Under the pieces are notes generated by a model that had not been told where the DNA came from, ran no database searches, and saw nothing but the letters and a program-made list of their open reading frames with translations. This document shows, one piece after another, positions 45,201 to 53,188 of a stretch of DNA of 64,000 nucleotides; position 1 is the first letter of the stretch, and every line of letters starts with the position of its first letter. A program made the translations under genes and the position numbers. The stretch comes from Deltaproteobacteria bacterium (GTDB lineage: Bacteria > Myxococcota_A > UBA9042 > DTJE01), in assembly GCA_029547805.1 (NCBI GenBank), contig JAKPOP010000012.1, forward strand, positions 62,001-126,000, read 5' to 3'.

Positions 45201-45554
45201 TGGCAGTCGGCCGAGTGGTCGGCGGCGGCATCGTACCGCATGGCCCAGATGCACGAGTTGTTCGCCCAGGCGCTCTTCGAGGCGGAGATCCCCGAGATGT
45301 CCCAGGAGGACATGGACACCTACCAGAACATGCTGGAGGACCGGGTCCACGTCTTTCGGGAGACGGCGATGCAGCGCTATGAGACGATGGTGACGGAGAC
45401 CCGACGACTCCGGGTGTCCAACGACTGGACCCGGAAGGCCGTCGAGGCGCTGCACCGGTATCGTCCCAACGAGGTCCCGGCGATCCGGGAGGAGCGGCGG
45501 GTCCTGGACTTCGGCTGGAGGCGCCCGGCACCAGGGTTCGAGGAGGAACTGTGA
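42258..45554 (+). CDS. large secreted TPR protein (GltD/AgmU-like architecture)
   Basis: 1098 residues from GTG 42258 behind GGGGGAG; an upstream open extension is not used. The signal peptide ends WAQ. Many TPR-like units fill the chain, e.g. VLFRLAKLYYDQAQDQYMEA, FSFEFARAAEVYRRV and YVQAAEAFVKVVDQD. Its size and lack of other domains are like GltD/AgmU, the large periplasmic TPR protein of Myxococcus gliding motility. Homology to GltD is suggested by layout, not proven. The stop overlaps the next GTG (GTGA), so the two are translationally coupled. Confidence 0.78.
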   Translation: MKRGAAFWVLLAAWGAPGWAQPGPVADSAPPGVLEMEDHARAFAEAADRFRSDVVFQLQWEVIRQKQGLTAAYQRERRRLDQEMAGRRKEAIAVLERFVEHQPNHPLYTPEVLFRLAKLYYDQAQDQYMEAYAAYEEQRELHRRGKIADAPEEPRKNLDLAIRTYERILERFPSFRHNDAVLYALGFTLRQVDEPDRATEVFQRLVREYPRSNWVPDAWLMVGEALFEQGRFAEAVTAYRQAMGDPGARYYGIALYKLAWSHFQMFDYPTAIRTFKQLIEYLDGLHDRSDRATQIRNEAVEYLALSLADEDWNGDGLPDPDATVARAIAYLSDGKPFEREVLERYGDALYQEFEKRKYPMALEAYRAVIAMDPMDPRNAAVKEKIIRVYETMRDEDGAVAERQDLVRTYGPGTPWYERNRDHPEVLARVDRRMEIALHQVAQFYKGKAKALRDQAVRSGDPAYLSAAVQQYRLAAEAFQDYLKRFPDSRYAYENTYDLADCLYFSFEFARAAEVYRRVRDWPNQQRYREAAAFNVIDALEKEGAKAVQDGRLTRADIPGETGEVPEERPPAGVSGRVEVQPLPLSPLVQQWILDVDYYVQNGLSRADDPELPARLAYRAAVELYQRRHLEEARKRFIAVMDRFPGSQVAVYSAQAIINSYRMENDWENIQVWAQRIEERQLGKAEDRAALAAEVRLFQLGAAFQEAERLFEAGEYVQAAEAFVKVVDQDPKIKLADKALQNAALAYEKARRHESASRVYERLIRDYPASPFVEGALVRLADNARKVFDFQKAVEVWGDLIRRFPKSENVPLGLITQADMLEAMERYRDAARILEQYADAVSDPMESARALFRAGALWERNGNNGDAQRVWKRLLQVHGGNREAALLVLDALTRMARMVRSDNKEFERLAREVVRRAEALGVQPDTPEAAFPAQALFQLAEPRFEEYSNIRFRGSLKVQGQLLQRKARLLADLENDYRRVLAWQSAEWSAAASYRMAQMHELFAQALFEAEIPEMSQEDMDTYQNMLEDRVHVFRETAMQRYETMVTETRRLRVSNDWTRKAVEALHRYRPNEVPAIREERRVLDFGWRRPAPGFEEEL

Positions 45555-46816
45555 GGGGGTGGTGGATCATCGTCGGGTTCGCCGGGCTGCTCGCCGCCTG
45601 CGGGGGCACCCAGGTGCGCTCGGAGCCGACGCCTGTCGCTCCCGCGGCGCCCGAGGCCCCGACGGTGGCTCCGGAGCCGGCTCCGGGAGAGGCGGCGGCA
45701 CCCGAGGACGACCCCGATCGGGTCCATGCCGCGGAGCAGGCCGCCCGGGAGGTGGTGGCCGGGGTCCGGGCAGGGGGAGGGGATCCGGCCGAGGCCCGGA
45801 CCCGGCTCCTGGCGCTGGTCCAGGGGGGAAACGCCTCGGCAGTGGCCTGGTACAACCTGGCCGTGGCCGAGATCCGCCTGGGGGATCTCGCGGCGGCGGC
45901 CGATCATGCCTGGAAGGCCGTCGAGATGTCCGGGGGGGCGCCCCGGGCCCTGGCTGTGGCCCGGGAGTCCTTCTCGAAGGCCTCGAGGGGCCCGGAACTG
46001 GCCGATCGCCTGGAGGCCCTGTCCCGGAACCTCCCGGAGAACGACGCCCTGCGCCTGGCGCTGGCCGATGCCCTGGTGCTGGCCAATCGCCCGGGGGATG
46101 CCCTCCGGGAGGCCACGGAGGTCCTTCGGCGGGACGAGACGAACGTCGAGGCGATGCTGACCATCGCCCGGGCCTACCTGGCCATGAAGCGCCTGGATGC
46201 GGCGGAGTACGTGGCGGTCCAGGCCGCGGACATCGGGAAGGACCCCCGGGCCCTGGCCCTGCTGGGCCACATCGCCTGGCACAAGGGGGACGCGAAGCGG
46301 GCGATGGCCTACTACCAGGAGTCCCTCAAGGGGGACCCGACCCAGCCCGAGGTCCAGAACAACCTCGCCGCCCTGTACCAGGAAGCCGGAGACGCCGCCG
46401 GCGCCGAGCAGGCCGCCAGCGAGGCCCTGCGCCTGGACCCGACCTACCGGGACGCCTGGATCAACCTGGGGAATGCCCGCCGGGCCCGGCAGGACTACGC
46501 CGGCGCCATCGCGGCCTACCAGGAGGCCCTGCGCCTGGACCCGGACTGCGCCGAATGCGAGTTCAACCTGGGGGTGGCCGAGATGGACCATCGGCCCCCG
46601 GAACAGGACGAGCCGGGGCACTGGAAGCGGGCCATCGAGCACCTCTCTCGCTACCGGGTCATGCGTCGGGGAGCGGTCCGGGTCGATCCGACGCTGGACG
46701 CCTATCTGGACGAAGCGCGACGGAATGCCGATTTCCTGGAGAAGGAGCAGGAGCGCCTGCGGCAGGCCCCGGCGCCCCAGCCCAGGGAACCGGAGACGGG
46801 GGAGCAAGGCCCCTGA
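45551..46816 (+). CDS. TPR lipoprotein (GltE/AglT-like)
   Basis: 421 residues from GTG 45551, overlapping the previous stop by 4 bases. The signal peptide has lipobox LLAAC (Cys about 17). A Pro/Ala/Glu linker leads to about seven TPRs (residues 75-395), e.g. ALLGHIAWHKGDAKRAMAYYQ and WINLGNARRARQDYAGAIAAYQ. TPR lipoproteins next to large TPR proteins occur in gliding (GltE) and pilus (PilF/Tgl) systems. Adjacency to a GltG/AgmX-like gene favours the former. Confidence 0.8.
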   Translation: MRGWWIIVGFAGLLAACGGTQVRSEPTPVAPAAPEAPTVAPEPAPGEAAAPEDDPDRVHAAEQAAREVVAGVRAGGGDPAEARTRLLALVQGGNASAVAWYNLAVAEIRLGDLAAAADHAWKAVEMSGGAPRALAVARESFSKASRGPELADRLEALSRNLPENDALRLALADALVLANRPGDALREATEVLRRDETNVEAMLTIARAYLAMKRLDAAEYVAVQAADIGKDPRALALLGHIAWHKGDAKRAMAYYQESLKGDPTQPEVQNNLAALYQEAGDAAGAEQAASEALRLDPTYRDAWINLGNARRARQDYAGAIAAYQEALRLDPDCAECEFNLGVAEMDHRPPEQDEPGHWKRAIEHLSRYRVMRRGAVRVDPTLDAYLDEARRNADFLEKEQERLRQAPAPQPREPETGEQGP

Positions 46817-46838
46817 ATGGGAGTCGGGGGCGCGTTTC

Positions 46839-46868
46839 TTGATCGATGGGGTGTCGAAGGGGGATAAT
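46839..46868 (+). promoter_or_regulatory. internal promoter before the GltG-like segment
   Basis: TTGATC (46839-46844), 18 bases, GATAAT (46863-46868), start near 46875. It supports the start codon at 46894 for the next gene, since the upstream ATG at 46867 overlaps the -10 box. Confidence 0.5.
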
Positions 46869-46893
46869 GAGGGCGCATCCGAGGGCGGGTGAG

Positions 46894-47208
46894 ATGATTC
46901 GGAGATGGGTGCTGCTGTTGCTGCTGATGGTTCCCGCAGGGTCGTGGGCCCAGCAGCCTCCCTCGGGCGAATCCCCGACCGAGGGCGCGCCTGCCGCCGG
47001 CAACGTCCGGGTCCGGGAGTGGGTCCAGCGTGGGTCCCAGAAGGTCGTGGAGGTCAATTTCGAGGACAACACGGTCATTCAGGGGAAGGTCCAGAAACCC
47101 GGCGTGGAGTACCTGATCTCCCAGGACGAGTTGAAGTATGAAGGGCTCCCGATGGAGCACGATCTGGTCGAGACGCTGGAGCGTTCGGCTCGAAGCCGGC
47201 CTTTCTGA
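46894..47208 (+). CDS. small secreted protein of the Glt-like cluster
   Basis: 104 residues; ATG at 46894, chosen because earlier in-frame ATGs lie in or before the promoter and because a clean signal peptide (MIRRWVLLLLLMVPAGSWAQ) starts here. The mature part has a Pro/Ala linker and a short charged beta segment (VRVREWVQRGSQKVVEVNFED, then VIQGKVQKP) ending in a basic helix. Position in the cluster suggests a periplasmic accessory protein. Family not recognised. Confidence 0.65.
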   Translation: MIRRWVLLLLLMVPAGSWAQQPPSGESPTEGAPAAGNVRVREWVQRGSQKVVEVNFEDNTVIQGKVQKPGVEYLISQDELKYEGLPMEHDLVETLERSARSRPF

Positions 47209-47246
47209 AGGGGTTCCGGGGTGACGGCGCGAGACAGGGGTGGAAC

Positions 47247-48662
47247 GTGAGCGAGAAGAAGGGACCGGAACGAATCCTGCGAGTCGGGATTGTCCACCAG
47301 GGACGGATCGTCGAGGAGCGGCTGCTCCGGCGCCCCGGGGACGTGACGGTCGGCCTGTCCCCGAAGTGCACCTTCATCCTCCCGATCCAGAAGCCCCCGG
47401 AGCTCTATCGGCTGTTCCTCTGGAAGGACGGGGGATACCTGCTCCGGTTCACGGCAGGGATGGTCGGGAAGGTCTCGGTGGGTGACGAGGTTCTGGACCT
47501 CTCGGAGGTCCGGGAGCGGGGCCTGGCCCGCCGGGAAGGGGACTACTTCCTGCTGCCCCTGGGGAGCAACGCGGCGGGGAAGGTCCTCTTCGGGGAGGTC
47601 CGGGTCCTGTTCCAGATGGTGGCTCCCCCGCCGAAGCCCCGGAAGATTCCCGTCCCGCCGGCGGCCCGGGGGGGGCCCCTGGCGGCGCTGGACGGCCCCT
47701 ATGCCTGGTCGGTGCTGGTGTCCTTCCTGCTGCACGTGGCCCTCGCGGCCGGGTCCCAGTGGTGGTGGGTCTCGTCGGGACAGATGGAGAAGGCGGCCCA
47801 GCGGGAGTCCTTCGTCTATCGGGTGCTGACGGCCGAACTGACCAAGAAGGAGAAGGTGGAGCCCCAGGAACAGGCGGGGCAGGGGGAGGGGGAAGGGACC
47901 GGAGGCGGCGCCGGGGAGGACGAGGGGAAGAGCGGCAAGGACGAGAAGCCCACGCCGCGGTTCACCAAGGCCGCCAGCGGCGGGGAACTCTCGGAGGAGG
48001 AGCGCTATCGCAGACAGGTGGCCCGGGTGCGGGAGGGGACGATCCTGAAGTACCTGGACGGTCCGGGCGGCGGCATCCGGGGCATCGTCGGGGCCGAGGC
48101 GGCCACCGAGGGCGTGGCCGGCGGGTTCGGCAGCGGAAGGGGTGCCACGGTGATCGCCGGGGACTCCTTCGGCTACCGCGGTGGCCGGGGAGGCGGTAGC
48201 GGCGGGGGAACGGGAGGCGGGGGAGGCAACACCTACCAGCGCCTGTCGGACGAGGACATCGGAGGCGGAGGACCGAGGCGCCCGGTCCAGGTGGCCTCGG
48301 GGCAGCGGGCCCAGGAGGAGGCGGTGCGCATCCGGGTCGGGGACCAGATGGGCGAGTCCAGCGGTCCGGGAAGCCTCAACGTGTCGGCGATCGACGGCGT
48401 GTTCCGGCGGCGGCGTGGCGCCATCGAGTCCTGTTACCAGCGGGCCCTGCGGGTCAATGCGGGCATCGAGGGGAAGGTTTCGATACGATTCACCATCGGG
48501 ACCGCGGGGAACGTCACCGATGTCCAGATCGTCGAGAACAGCACCGGCGACAGCAGCGTCGGGGCCTGCATCGCCGACAAGATCCGGTCCTGGTCGTTCC
48601 CGCCCCCGGACGGAGGCATCTTCATTGTCACCCGGCACTTCCTGTTGATGAAGAGCGGGTGA
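47247..48662 (+). CDS. GltG/AgmX-like TonB-type protein with FHA-like head
   Basis: 471 residues from GTG 47247. The N-terminal part (about 1-115) is an FHA-like cytoplasmic domain (LRVGIVHQGRIVEERLLRRP, VTVGLSPKCTFIL, GVPSS-like region absent). A single membrane helix lies near residues 150-172 (VLVSFLLHVALAAGSQW). A long Glu/Gly-rich periplasmic linker (GGRGGGSGGGTGGGGG at about 312) spans the envelope. The C-terminal about 90 residues are the AgmX/PglI TonB-like domain (GAIESCYQRALRVNAGIEGKV, IRSWSFPPPDGG). In Myxococcus, GltG and GltJ of this design link the inner membrane to the outer-membrane complex. The FHA-like head favours GltG. Confidence 0.82.
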   Translation: MSEKKGPERILRVGIVHQGRIVEERLLRRPGDVTVGLSPKCTFILPIQKPPELYRLFLWKDGGYLLRFTAGMVGKVSVGDEVLDLSEVRERGLARREGDYFLLPLGSNAAGKVLFGEVRVLFQMVAPPPKPRKIPVPPAARGGPLAALDGPYAWSVLVSFLLHVALAAGSQWWWVSSGQMEKAAQRESFVYRVLTAELTKKEKVEPQEQAGQGEGEGTGGGAGEDEGKSGKDEKPTPRFTKAASGGELSEEERYRRQVARVREGTILKYLDGPGGGIRGIVGAEAATEGVAGGFGSGRGATVIAGDSFGYRGGRGGGSGGGTGGGGGNTYQRLSDEDIGGGGPRRPVQVASGQRAQEEAVRIRVGDQMGESSGPGSLNVSAIDGVFRRRRGAIESCYQRALRVNAGIEGKVSIRFTIGTAGNVTDVQIVENSTGDSSVGACIADKIRSWSFPPPDGGIFIVTRHFLLMKSG

Positions 48663-48693
48663 CGCCCCGGGAGGGTCCCGGGGGGGAGGCAAC

Positions 48694-49311
48694 ATGAGCC
48701 GGACCATCGGAAGGGTCCTGGGAGTCGCGGCGACGGTGTGGGCGTTCGGGGCCCTTGCCCAGGGGGGGACGGGGACCGCCGGCACTCCGGCGGTCACGCC
48801 GCCGCTGGACCGGACCGCGGAGCTGGCCGGGTCGAACCTGCGGGCCTCGGACCTCCAGGCGATGTCGATGGAGGAGATGACCCGACGGGCCGACCGCCTG
48901 GTCGAAGAGATGGACCGGGCCGTGAAGGATGTCCTGGGGCTTCTGAGCCAGGCGGTGGCAGCGAACGACTTCACGAGGATCAACAGCGTCAACCAGACTC
49001 TCACGATGATGAAGGGCCTCCTGCGGATCTCGGGCCAGAACGCCATCTCGTTGCGGGAGGCGGTCGCCTCCCGGGATCGGGCGGGGGCCGAGCACGAGTT
49101 CGTGAAACTCCACATCGCCAGGAATCGGATCCTGGCGCTCCGGGATCAGGCTCAGGCCTCCGGAGGGACCAGTGGCGAGACGTTGTTCCTGGGCAGCCCA
49201 TTGGTGGAGCGGCAGTTCGCCGATGACCTTCCCCAGGCCGACGTCGCCGATGGACTGCAGGAAGTGGCCATCGACCTGATGGTGCCGCCGTCGGCGAGCC
49301 CATACTACTGA
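48694..49311 (+). CDS. secreted helical protein, unknown function
   Basis: 205 residues; ATG at 48694 after GGGGGGAGG. The signal peptide ends ALAQ. The mature chain is mostly amphipathic helices (EMTRRADRLVEEMDRAVKDVL, FTRINSVNQTLTMMKGLLRI, EFVKLHIARNRILALRDQA). No known family. It lies between the GltG-like gene and the outer-membrane barrel gene in the same transcription unit, so it is probably periplasmic and part of the same complex. Confidence 0.75.
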   Translation: MSRTIGRVLGVAATVWAFGALAQGGTGTAGTPAVTPPLDRTAELAGSNLRASDLQAMSMEEMTRRADRLVEEMDRAVKDVLGLLSQAVAANDFTRINSVNQTLTMMKGLLRISGQNAISLREAVASRDRAGAEHEFVKLHIARNRILALRDQAQASGGTSGETLFLGSPLVERQFADDLPQADVADGLQEVAIDLMVPPSASPYY

Positions 49312-49336
49312 GACGGGCGGGCGAGGGACAGAGAGG

Positions 49337-50635
49337 GTGAAGCGCTCGATGGCGAAGGCGATTCGGGGAGCGGCAGTGTTGGCGCTGCTGCTGCTCCCGG
49401 CCATGGCGGTGGCCCAGGTGGGCCTCTCCCTGCCACCCGTGCAGGACGACGAGGTCCGGGGAGTGCGGTTCGGGCAGTTCGTCTGGGTGCCGTTCCTGGG
49501 CATCGAGGGGCGCTACAACAGCAACGTCTTCCGCCAGGACAGCCGGGAGGGCCGCTCCGAGGCGGGCATCCTGACCCTCCGGCCGGGCTTCTCCCTGGGG
49601 AACCCGAACTACTCGTGGCTCCACCTGACCTGGGACGCCTCGGTGGACGTGAACTTCTGGTTCAGCGACGACCCCAACGTCCGGAAGCAGGGCCGAGTCG
49701 CCGCCGAGACGGGCCTTCGGGCCGAGTTCTTCCCGAAGTCGGTGGTGGGCTTCTACATCGCCGATCGATTCCAGCGGACCTCGACCCCACCCAACGAGAG
49801 CTCGACCCAGCGCTATGACCGGAACTTCAACCATGTCGGCGCCGGGATCCAGGTCCGTCCCGGCAGCGCCCTGGATTTCTCCCTGGGGTATGCCTACGCC
49901 TTCGACCTGTTCGATCGGTTCTCCGAGGGGGATCGGTCCTTCCACGAGGTCCGGCTGCTGGCCCTGTGGAAATTCTTCCCCAAGACCCTGTTCCTGGGGG
50001 ACGTGGACTGGCGCTACCAGCAGTGGAGCACCGCCCAGACGGGATTCCGGAGCGGATCGATGCCCCTCCGGGCGGCGCTGGGCGTCCGGGGATTCGTCAC
50101 CCGCCAACTGGCCCTGGAGGTCCGGGCGGGGTACGGCCAGGGATTCTACCGGGAGGGCTCGGACGTCCAGACCTTCATCGGGAAGGCCGCCCTGGCCTGG
50201 ATGCCGACTCCCTTCACGCTGGTGGACTTCGGCTACCAGCGGGACTTCGAGGATGCCTCGTTCTATGGACGATGGTTCACGACGGACTCGCTGCGGCTCA
50301 AGGTGGCCCAGCAGTTCCTGCGCCGGGTCACGCTGGCGGGGGAATTCGGATGGTCCTACCTGTCCTTTCCTCGGGTGGTCCCGGGGACAGGAGACGTCCC
50401 GGGATACTCGTCGGTGACGGTGAGCCAGGAACAGCGGCGGGACCATGCACTGAAGGCGCGCCTGGAGGTCGGGTACTCGGCCTTGCGCTACCTGTCCCTG
50501 AAGGTGGGCTACCAGATGGACGGGATCCTGACAGGGTTCCGGATGACGGGCACGACACCCGGGGGAGCGCCGCTGGTGGACTACGGCGGGTGGTGGGTGC
50601 ACCAGGTCTTCGGCGAGGTCCAGGTCCTCTACTGA
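49337..50635 (+). CDS. outer-membrane beta-barrel protein next to an OPX gene
   Basis: 432 residues; GTG at 49337 (ATG 49349 is an alternative). The signal peptide ends AVAQ. The rest is a series of amphipathic strands with aromatic girdles (YSWLHLTWDASVDVNFWF, SALDFSLGYAYAFDLFDRF, YLSLKVGYQMDGIL), a hallmark of a large porin. Its size and adjacency to an OPX protein resemble the Wzp barrels (PF10082-type) that Myxococcus pairs with short OPX proteins to make an export pore. That pairing is inferred from known systems. Confidence 0.82.
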   Translation: MKRSMAKAIRGAAVLALLLLPAMAVAQVGLSLPPVQDDEVRGVRFGQFVWVPFLGIEGRYNSNVFRQDSREGRSEAGILTLRPGFSLGNPNYSWLHLTWDASVDVNFWFSDDPNVRKQGRVAAETGLRAEFFPKSVVGFYIADRFQRTSTPPNESSTQRYDRNFNHVGAGIQVRPGSALDFSLGYAYAFDLFDRFSEGDRSFHEVRLLALWKFFPKTLFLGDVDWRYQQWSTAQTGFRSGSMPLRAALGVRGFVTRQLALEVRAGYGQGFYREGSDVQTFIGKAALAWMPTPFTLVDFGYQRDFEDASFYGRWFTTDSLRLKVAQQFLRRVTLAGEFGWSYLSFPRVVPGTGDVPGYSSVTVSQEQRRDHALKARLEVGYSALRYLSLKVGYQMDGILTGFRMTGTTPGGAPLVDYGGWWVHQVFGEVQVLY

Positions 50636-50650
50636 CGCTCCCGGGGGGTC

Positions 50651-51250
50651 ATGATCCGCTTCTCCCGGTTCCTGTGGATGGTCATTCCCTGGGTCCTGGC
50701 CTGCGGGGCCTCGGGGAACTACCGCGAGTGGGAGGCCTCCTCGCCTCGAGTCGCCGAGTCGGGCGGACAACTCGGTCCCGGGGACCTCATCGAGGTGAAG
50801 GTCTTCCGGGAGAATGACCTCTCGGGGGTCTTCCAGGTGGGCCCCGACGGGACCATCGACTTCCCCCTGATCGGGACCCTGGCGGTGGCGGGTCAGACCG
50901 CGCCGGAAGTCGCTTCCCTGATCCGGCAGCGGCTCGGGGAGGGGTATCTGCAACATCCCCACGTGACCGTGCTGGTCAAGGAGGTCCAGTCGCGGCGGAT
51001 CTACGTCCTGGGCCAGGTGGAGCGGCCGGGGACCTTCAAATACGAGGAAGGAATGACGGTGGTGCAGGCCATCACGCTGGCCGGTGGATTCACGAAGACC
51101 GCCCGTCCCGATGCCACGGTGGTGACCCGGGTCATCGACGGCCGGGAGACCCGCTTCGTGGTTCCCGTCGAGGAGATCAGCCGAGGGACGGCCCGGAACC
51201 TGCCCCTGTTGCCGGGGGACATCGTCTTCGTTCCCCAGTCCATCCTCTGA
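50651..51250 (+). CDS. short OPX (Wza-like) polysaccharide export lipoprotein
   Basis: 199 residues; ATG at 50651, 15 bases after the barrel gene. Lipobox VLACG. Residues about 40-115 are the polysaccharide export domain (LGPGDLIEVKVFRENDLSGVFQVGPDGTIDFPLIG) and about 115-190 an SLBB domain (SRRIYVLGQVERPGTFKYEEGMTV). It lacks the C-terminal helix by which E. coli Wza makes its own outer-membrane channel, so it should need a separate barrel, as the neighbour suggests. It would carry a capsule, EPS or similar polymer; no glycosyltransferase is adjacent. Confidence 0.9.
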   Translation: MIRFSRFLWMVIPWVLACGASGNYREWEASSPRVAESGGQLGPGDLIEVKVFRENDLSGVFQVGPDGTIDFPLIGTLAVAGQTAPEVASLIRQRLGEGYLQHPHVTVLVKEVQSRRIYVLGQVERPGTFKYEEGMTVVQAITLAGGFTKTARPDATVVTRVIDGRETRFVVPVEEISRGTARNLPLLPGDIVFVPQSIL

Positions 51251-51284
51251 CGGGCCGAAGGCCCCGGGTCCCAAGAATTCCCGA

Positions 51285-51312
51285 TTGAAACGCGAGCCTG
51301 TGGTGCTATCAT
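51285..51312 (+). promoter_or_regulatory. promoter of dnaK
   Basis: TTGAAA (51285-51290), 16 bases, TATCAT (51307-51312); start near 51319 and a leader of about 50 bases to ATG 51370. It separates dnaK from the OPX gene. Confidence 0.6.
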
Positions 51313-51369
51313 CGTTGGCGCCGGGGAGAGAACACGGAGCGGCCTTCCGGAACGGAGAGGAGACGCAGC

Positions 51370-53181
51370 ATGGGCAAAGTCATCGGCATCGACCTCGGCA
51401 CCACGAACTCCTGCGTGGCGGTGATGGAGGGCGGGAATCCGGTCGTGATCCCCAACCTGGAGGGAAGCCGGACCACCCCGTCGGTCGTGGCCATCGGGGA
51501 CGACGGCGAGCGGCTGGTGGGTGCCGTGGCGAAGCGACAGGCCATCACCAACGCCCAGAACACGGTCTTCGCGGTGAAGCGGCTCATGGGGAGGAAGTAC
51601 GACTCCCCGGAGGTCCAGCGGGTGATTTCCTCGTACCCATACAAGATCGTCCGGGCCGCGAACGGCGACGCCGCGGTGGAACTGGCCGGCCGGCAGTTGT
51701 CGCCCCCCGAGATCTCGGCGGTGATCCTGTCGAAGATGCGGGAATACGCCGAGGAGTACCTCGGGGAGACGGTGACCGACGCGGTGATCACGGTGCCCGC
51801 CTACTTCGACGACACCCAGCGGCAGGCCACCCGCGATGCGGGGCGCATCGCCGGCCTCAACGTCCTTCGGATCATCAACGAGCCCACTGCCGCGGCCCTG
51901 GCCCACGGACTGTCCCGGCGGGCGGCCGGGCGCATCGCGGTCTATGACCTGGGGGGAGGGACCTTCGACATCAGCGTGATGGAGGTGGGCGAGGGGGTCT
52001 TCCAGGTGAAGACCACCCACGGGGACACGTTCCTGGGGGGCGAGGACATCGATGCCCGGATCGTGGACCTCCTGGCGACCCAGTTCATGAAGATGCACGG
52101 GGTGGACCTCCGGGAGGACGTGGTGGCGCTCCAGCGCCTGCGGGACGCCGCGGAGAAGGCGAAGATCGACCTCTCGACGGCCCGGGAGGTGGACATCAAC
52201 CTCCCGTTCATCCACGCGGACACGAGCGGCCCCAAGCACATCCAGGTGACGTTGACCCGGGCCCAGCTGGAAGCCCTGGTGGACGACATCATCTCCCGGA
52301 CCATCGACCACTGCCGCCAGGCCCTGGCCGACGCCGGGGTCGAGCCCCGGGAACTGGACGAGGTGCTGCTGGTCGGGGGCATGACCAAGATGCCCCTGGT
52401 GCAGCAGAAGGTGGCGTCGTTCTTCGGGATGCAGCCCTCCCGGGGGGTGAACCCGGACGAGGCGGTGGCGGTGGGAGCGGCGATCCAGGCGGGGATCCTC
52501 CAGGGCGACATGGGCGACGTGGTGCTCCTGGACGTGGTGCCCCTGTCCCTGGGCATCGAGACCCAGGGTGGGATCTTCACGCCGCTGATCGAACGGAACA
52601 CCGCGATCCCCTGCTCGGTCACCGAGGTCTTCACCACGGCCGAGGACTACCAGCCCCTCGTGAACATCCACGTCCTCCAGGGCGAGCGGCCCCTGGCGAG
52701 GGACAACAAGAGCCTGGCCCGCTTCGAACTGCTGGGCATTCCGCCGGCCCGGCGGGGCATCCCGAAGATCGAGGTGGCCTTCGAGGTGGACGTGAACGGG
52801 ATCCTGAACGTCTCGGCCCGGGACCTGGGGACCGGCAACGTGCAGACGGTCCGGGTGCGGCCCACCTCGGGTCTCAGCGAGCGGGACATCGAGCGGATCC
52901 TGGCCGAGGCGGCCGAGTCGGCCCGGGAGGATGCCTCCCGGCAGGAACTCGCGAACCTGAAGAACCGGGCCGACGGGCTCATGTACACCACCGAGCGGTC
53001 CCTGGAGGAGTTCCTGAACTACCTGACCGACGAGGAGATCGCCCGGATCCACGCCGACCTGGAGGCCTGCCGGAAGGCCCGCAACGGCAACGACCCCGCG
53101 GCGATCATCGCGGCGATCAAGAACCTGGAGAAGTCCTCCTACCGGATCGCGGAACTCATGTACCGCGACGCCTCCGGTTGA
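51370..53181 (+). CDS. dnaK: Hsp70 chaperone DnaK, short C-terminus
   Basis: 603 residues; ATG at 51370 with GGAGAGGAGA. The nucleotide-binding domain is complete ([59 protein letters not shown]), and the substrate domain has [16 protein letters not shown] and [18 protein letters not shown]. The helical lid ends with [13 protein letters not shown], so the disordered tail and the terminal EEVD-like motif of E. coli DnaK (638 residues) are absent. No grpE or dnaJ is adjacent. It may be a secondary copy. Confidence 0.95.
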   Translation: MGKVIGIDLGTTNSCVAVMEGGNPVVIPNLEGSRTTPSVVAIGDDGERLVGAVAKRQAITNAQNTVFAVKRLMGRKYDSPEVQRVISSYPYKIVRAANGDAAVELAGRQLSPPEISAVILSKMREYAEEYLGETVTDAVITVPAYFDDTQRQATRDAGRIAGLNVLRIINEPTAAALAHGLSRRAAGRIAVYDLGGGTFDISVMEVGEGVFQVKTTHGDTFLGGEDIDARIVDLLATQFMKMHGVDLREDVVALQRLRDAAEKAKIDLSTAREVDINLPFIHADTSGPKHIQVTLTRAQLEALVDDIISRTIDHCRQALADAGVEPRELDEVLLVGGMTKMPLVQQKVASFFGMQPSRGVNPDEAVAVGAAIQAGILQGDMGDVVLLDVVPLSLGIETQGGIFTPLIERNTAIPCSVTEVFTTAEDYQPLVNIHVLQGERPLARDNKSLARFELLGIPPARRGIPKIEVAFEVDVNGILNVSARDLGTGNVQTVRVRPTSGLSERDIERILAEAAESAREDASRQELANLKNRADGLMYTTERSLEEFLNYLTDEEIARIHADLEACRKARNGNDPAAIIAAIKNLEKSSYRIAELMYRDASG

Positions 53182-53188
53182 TCGAGCC

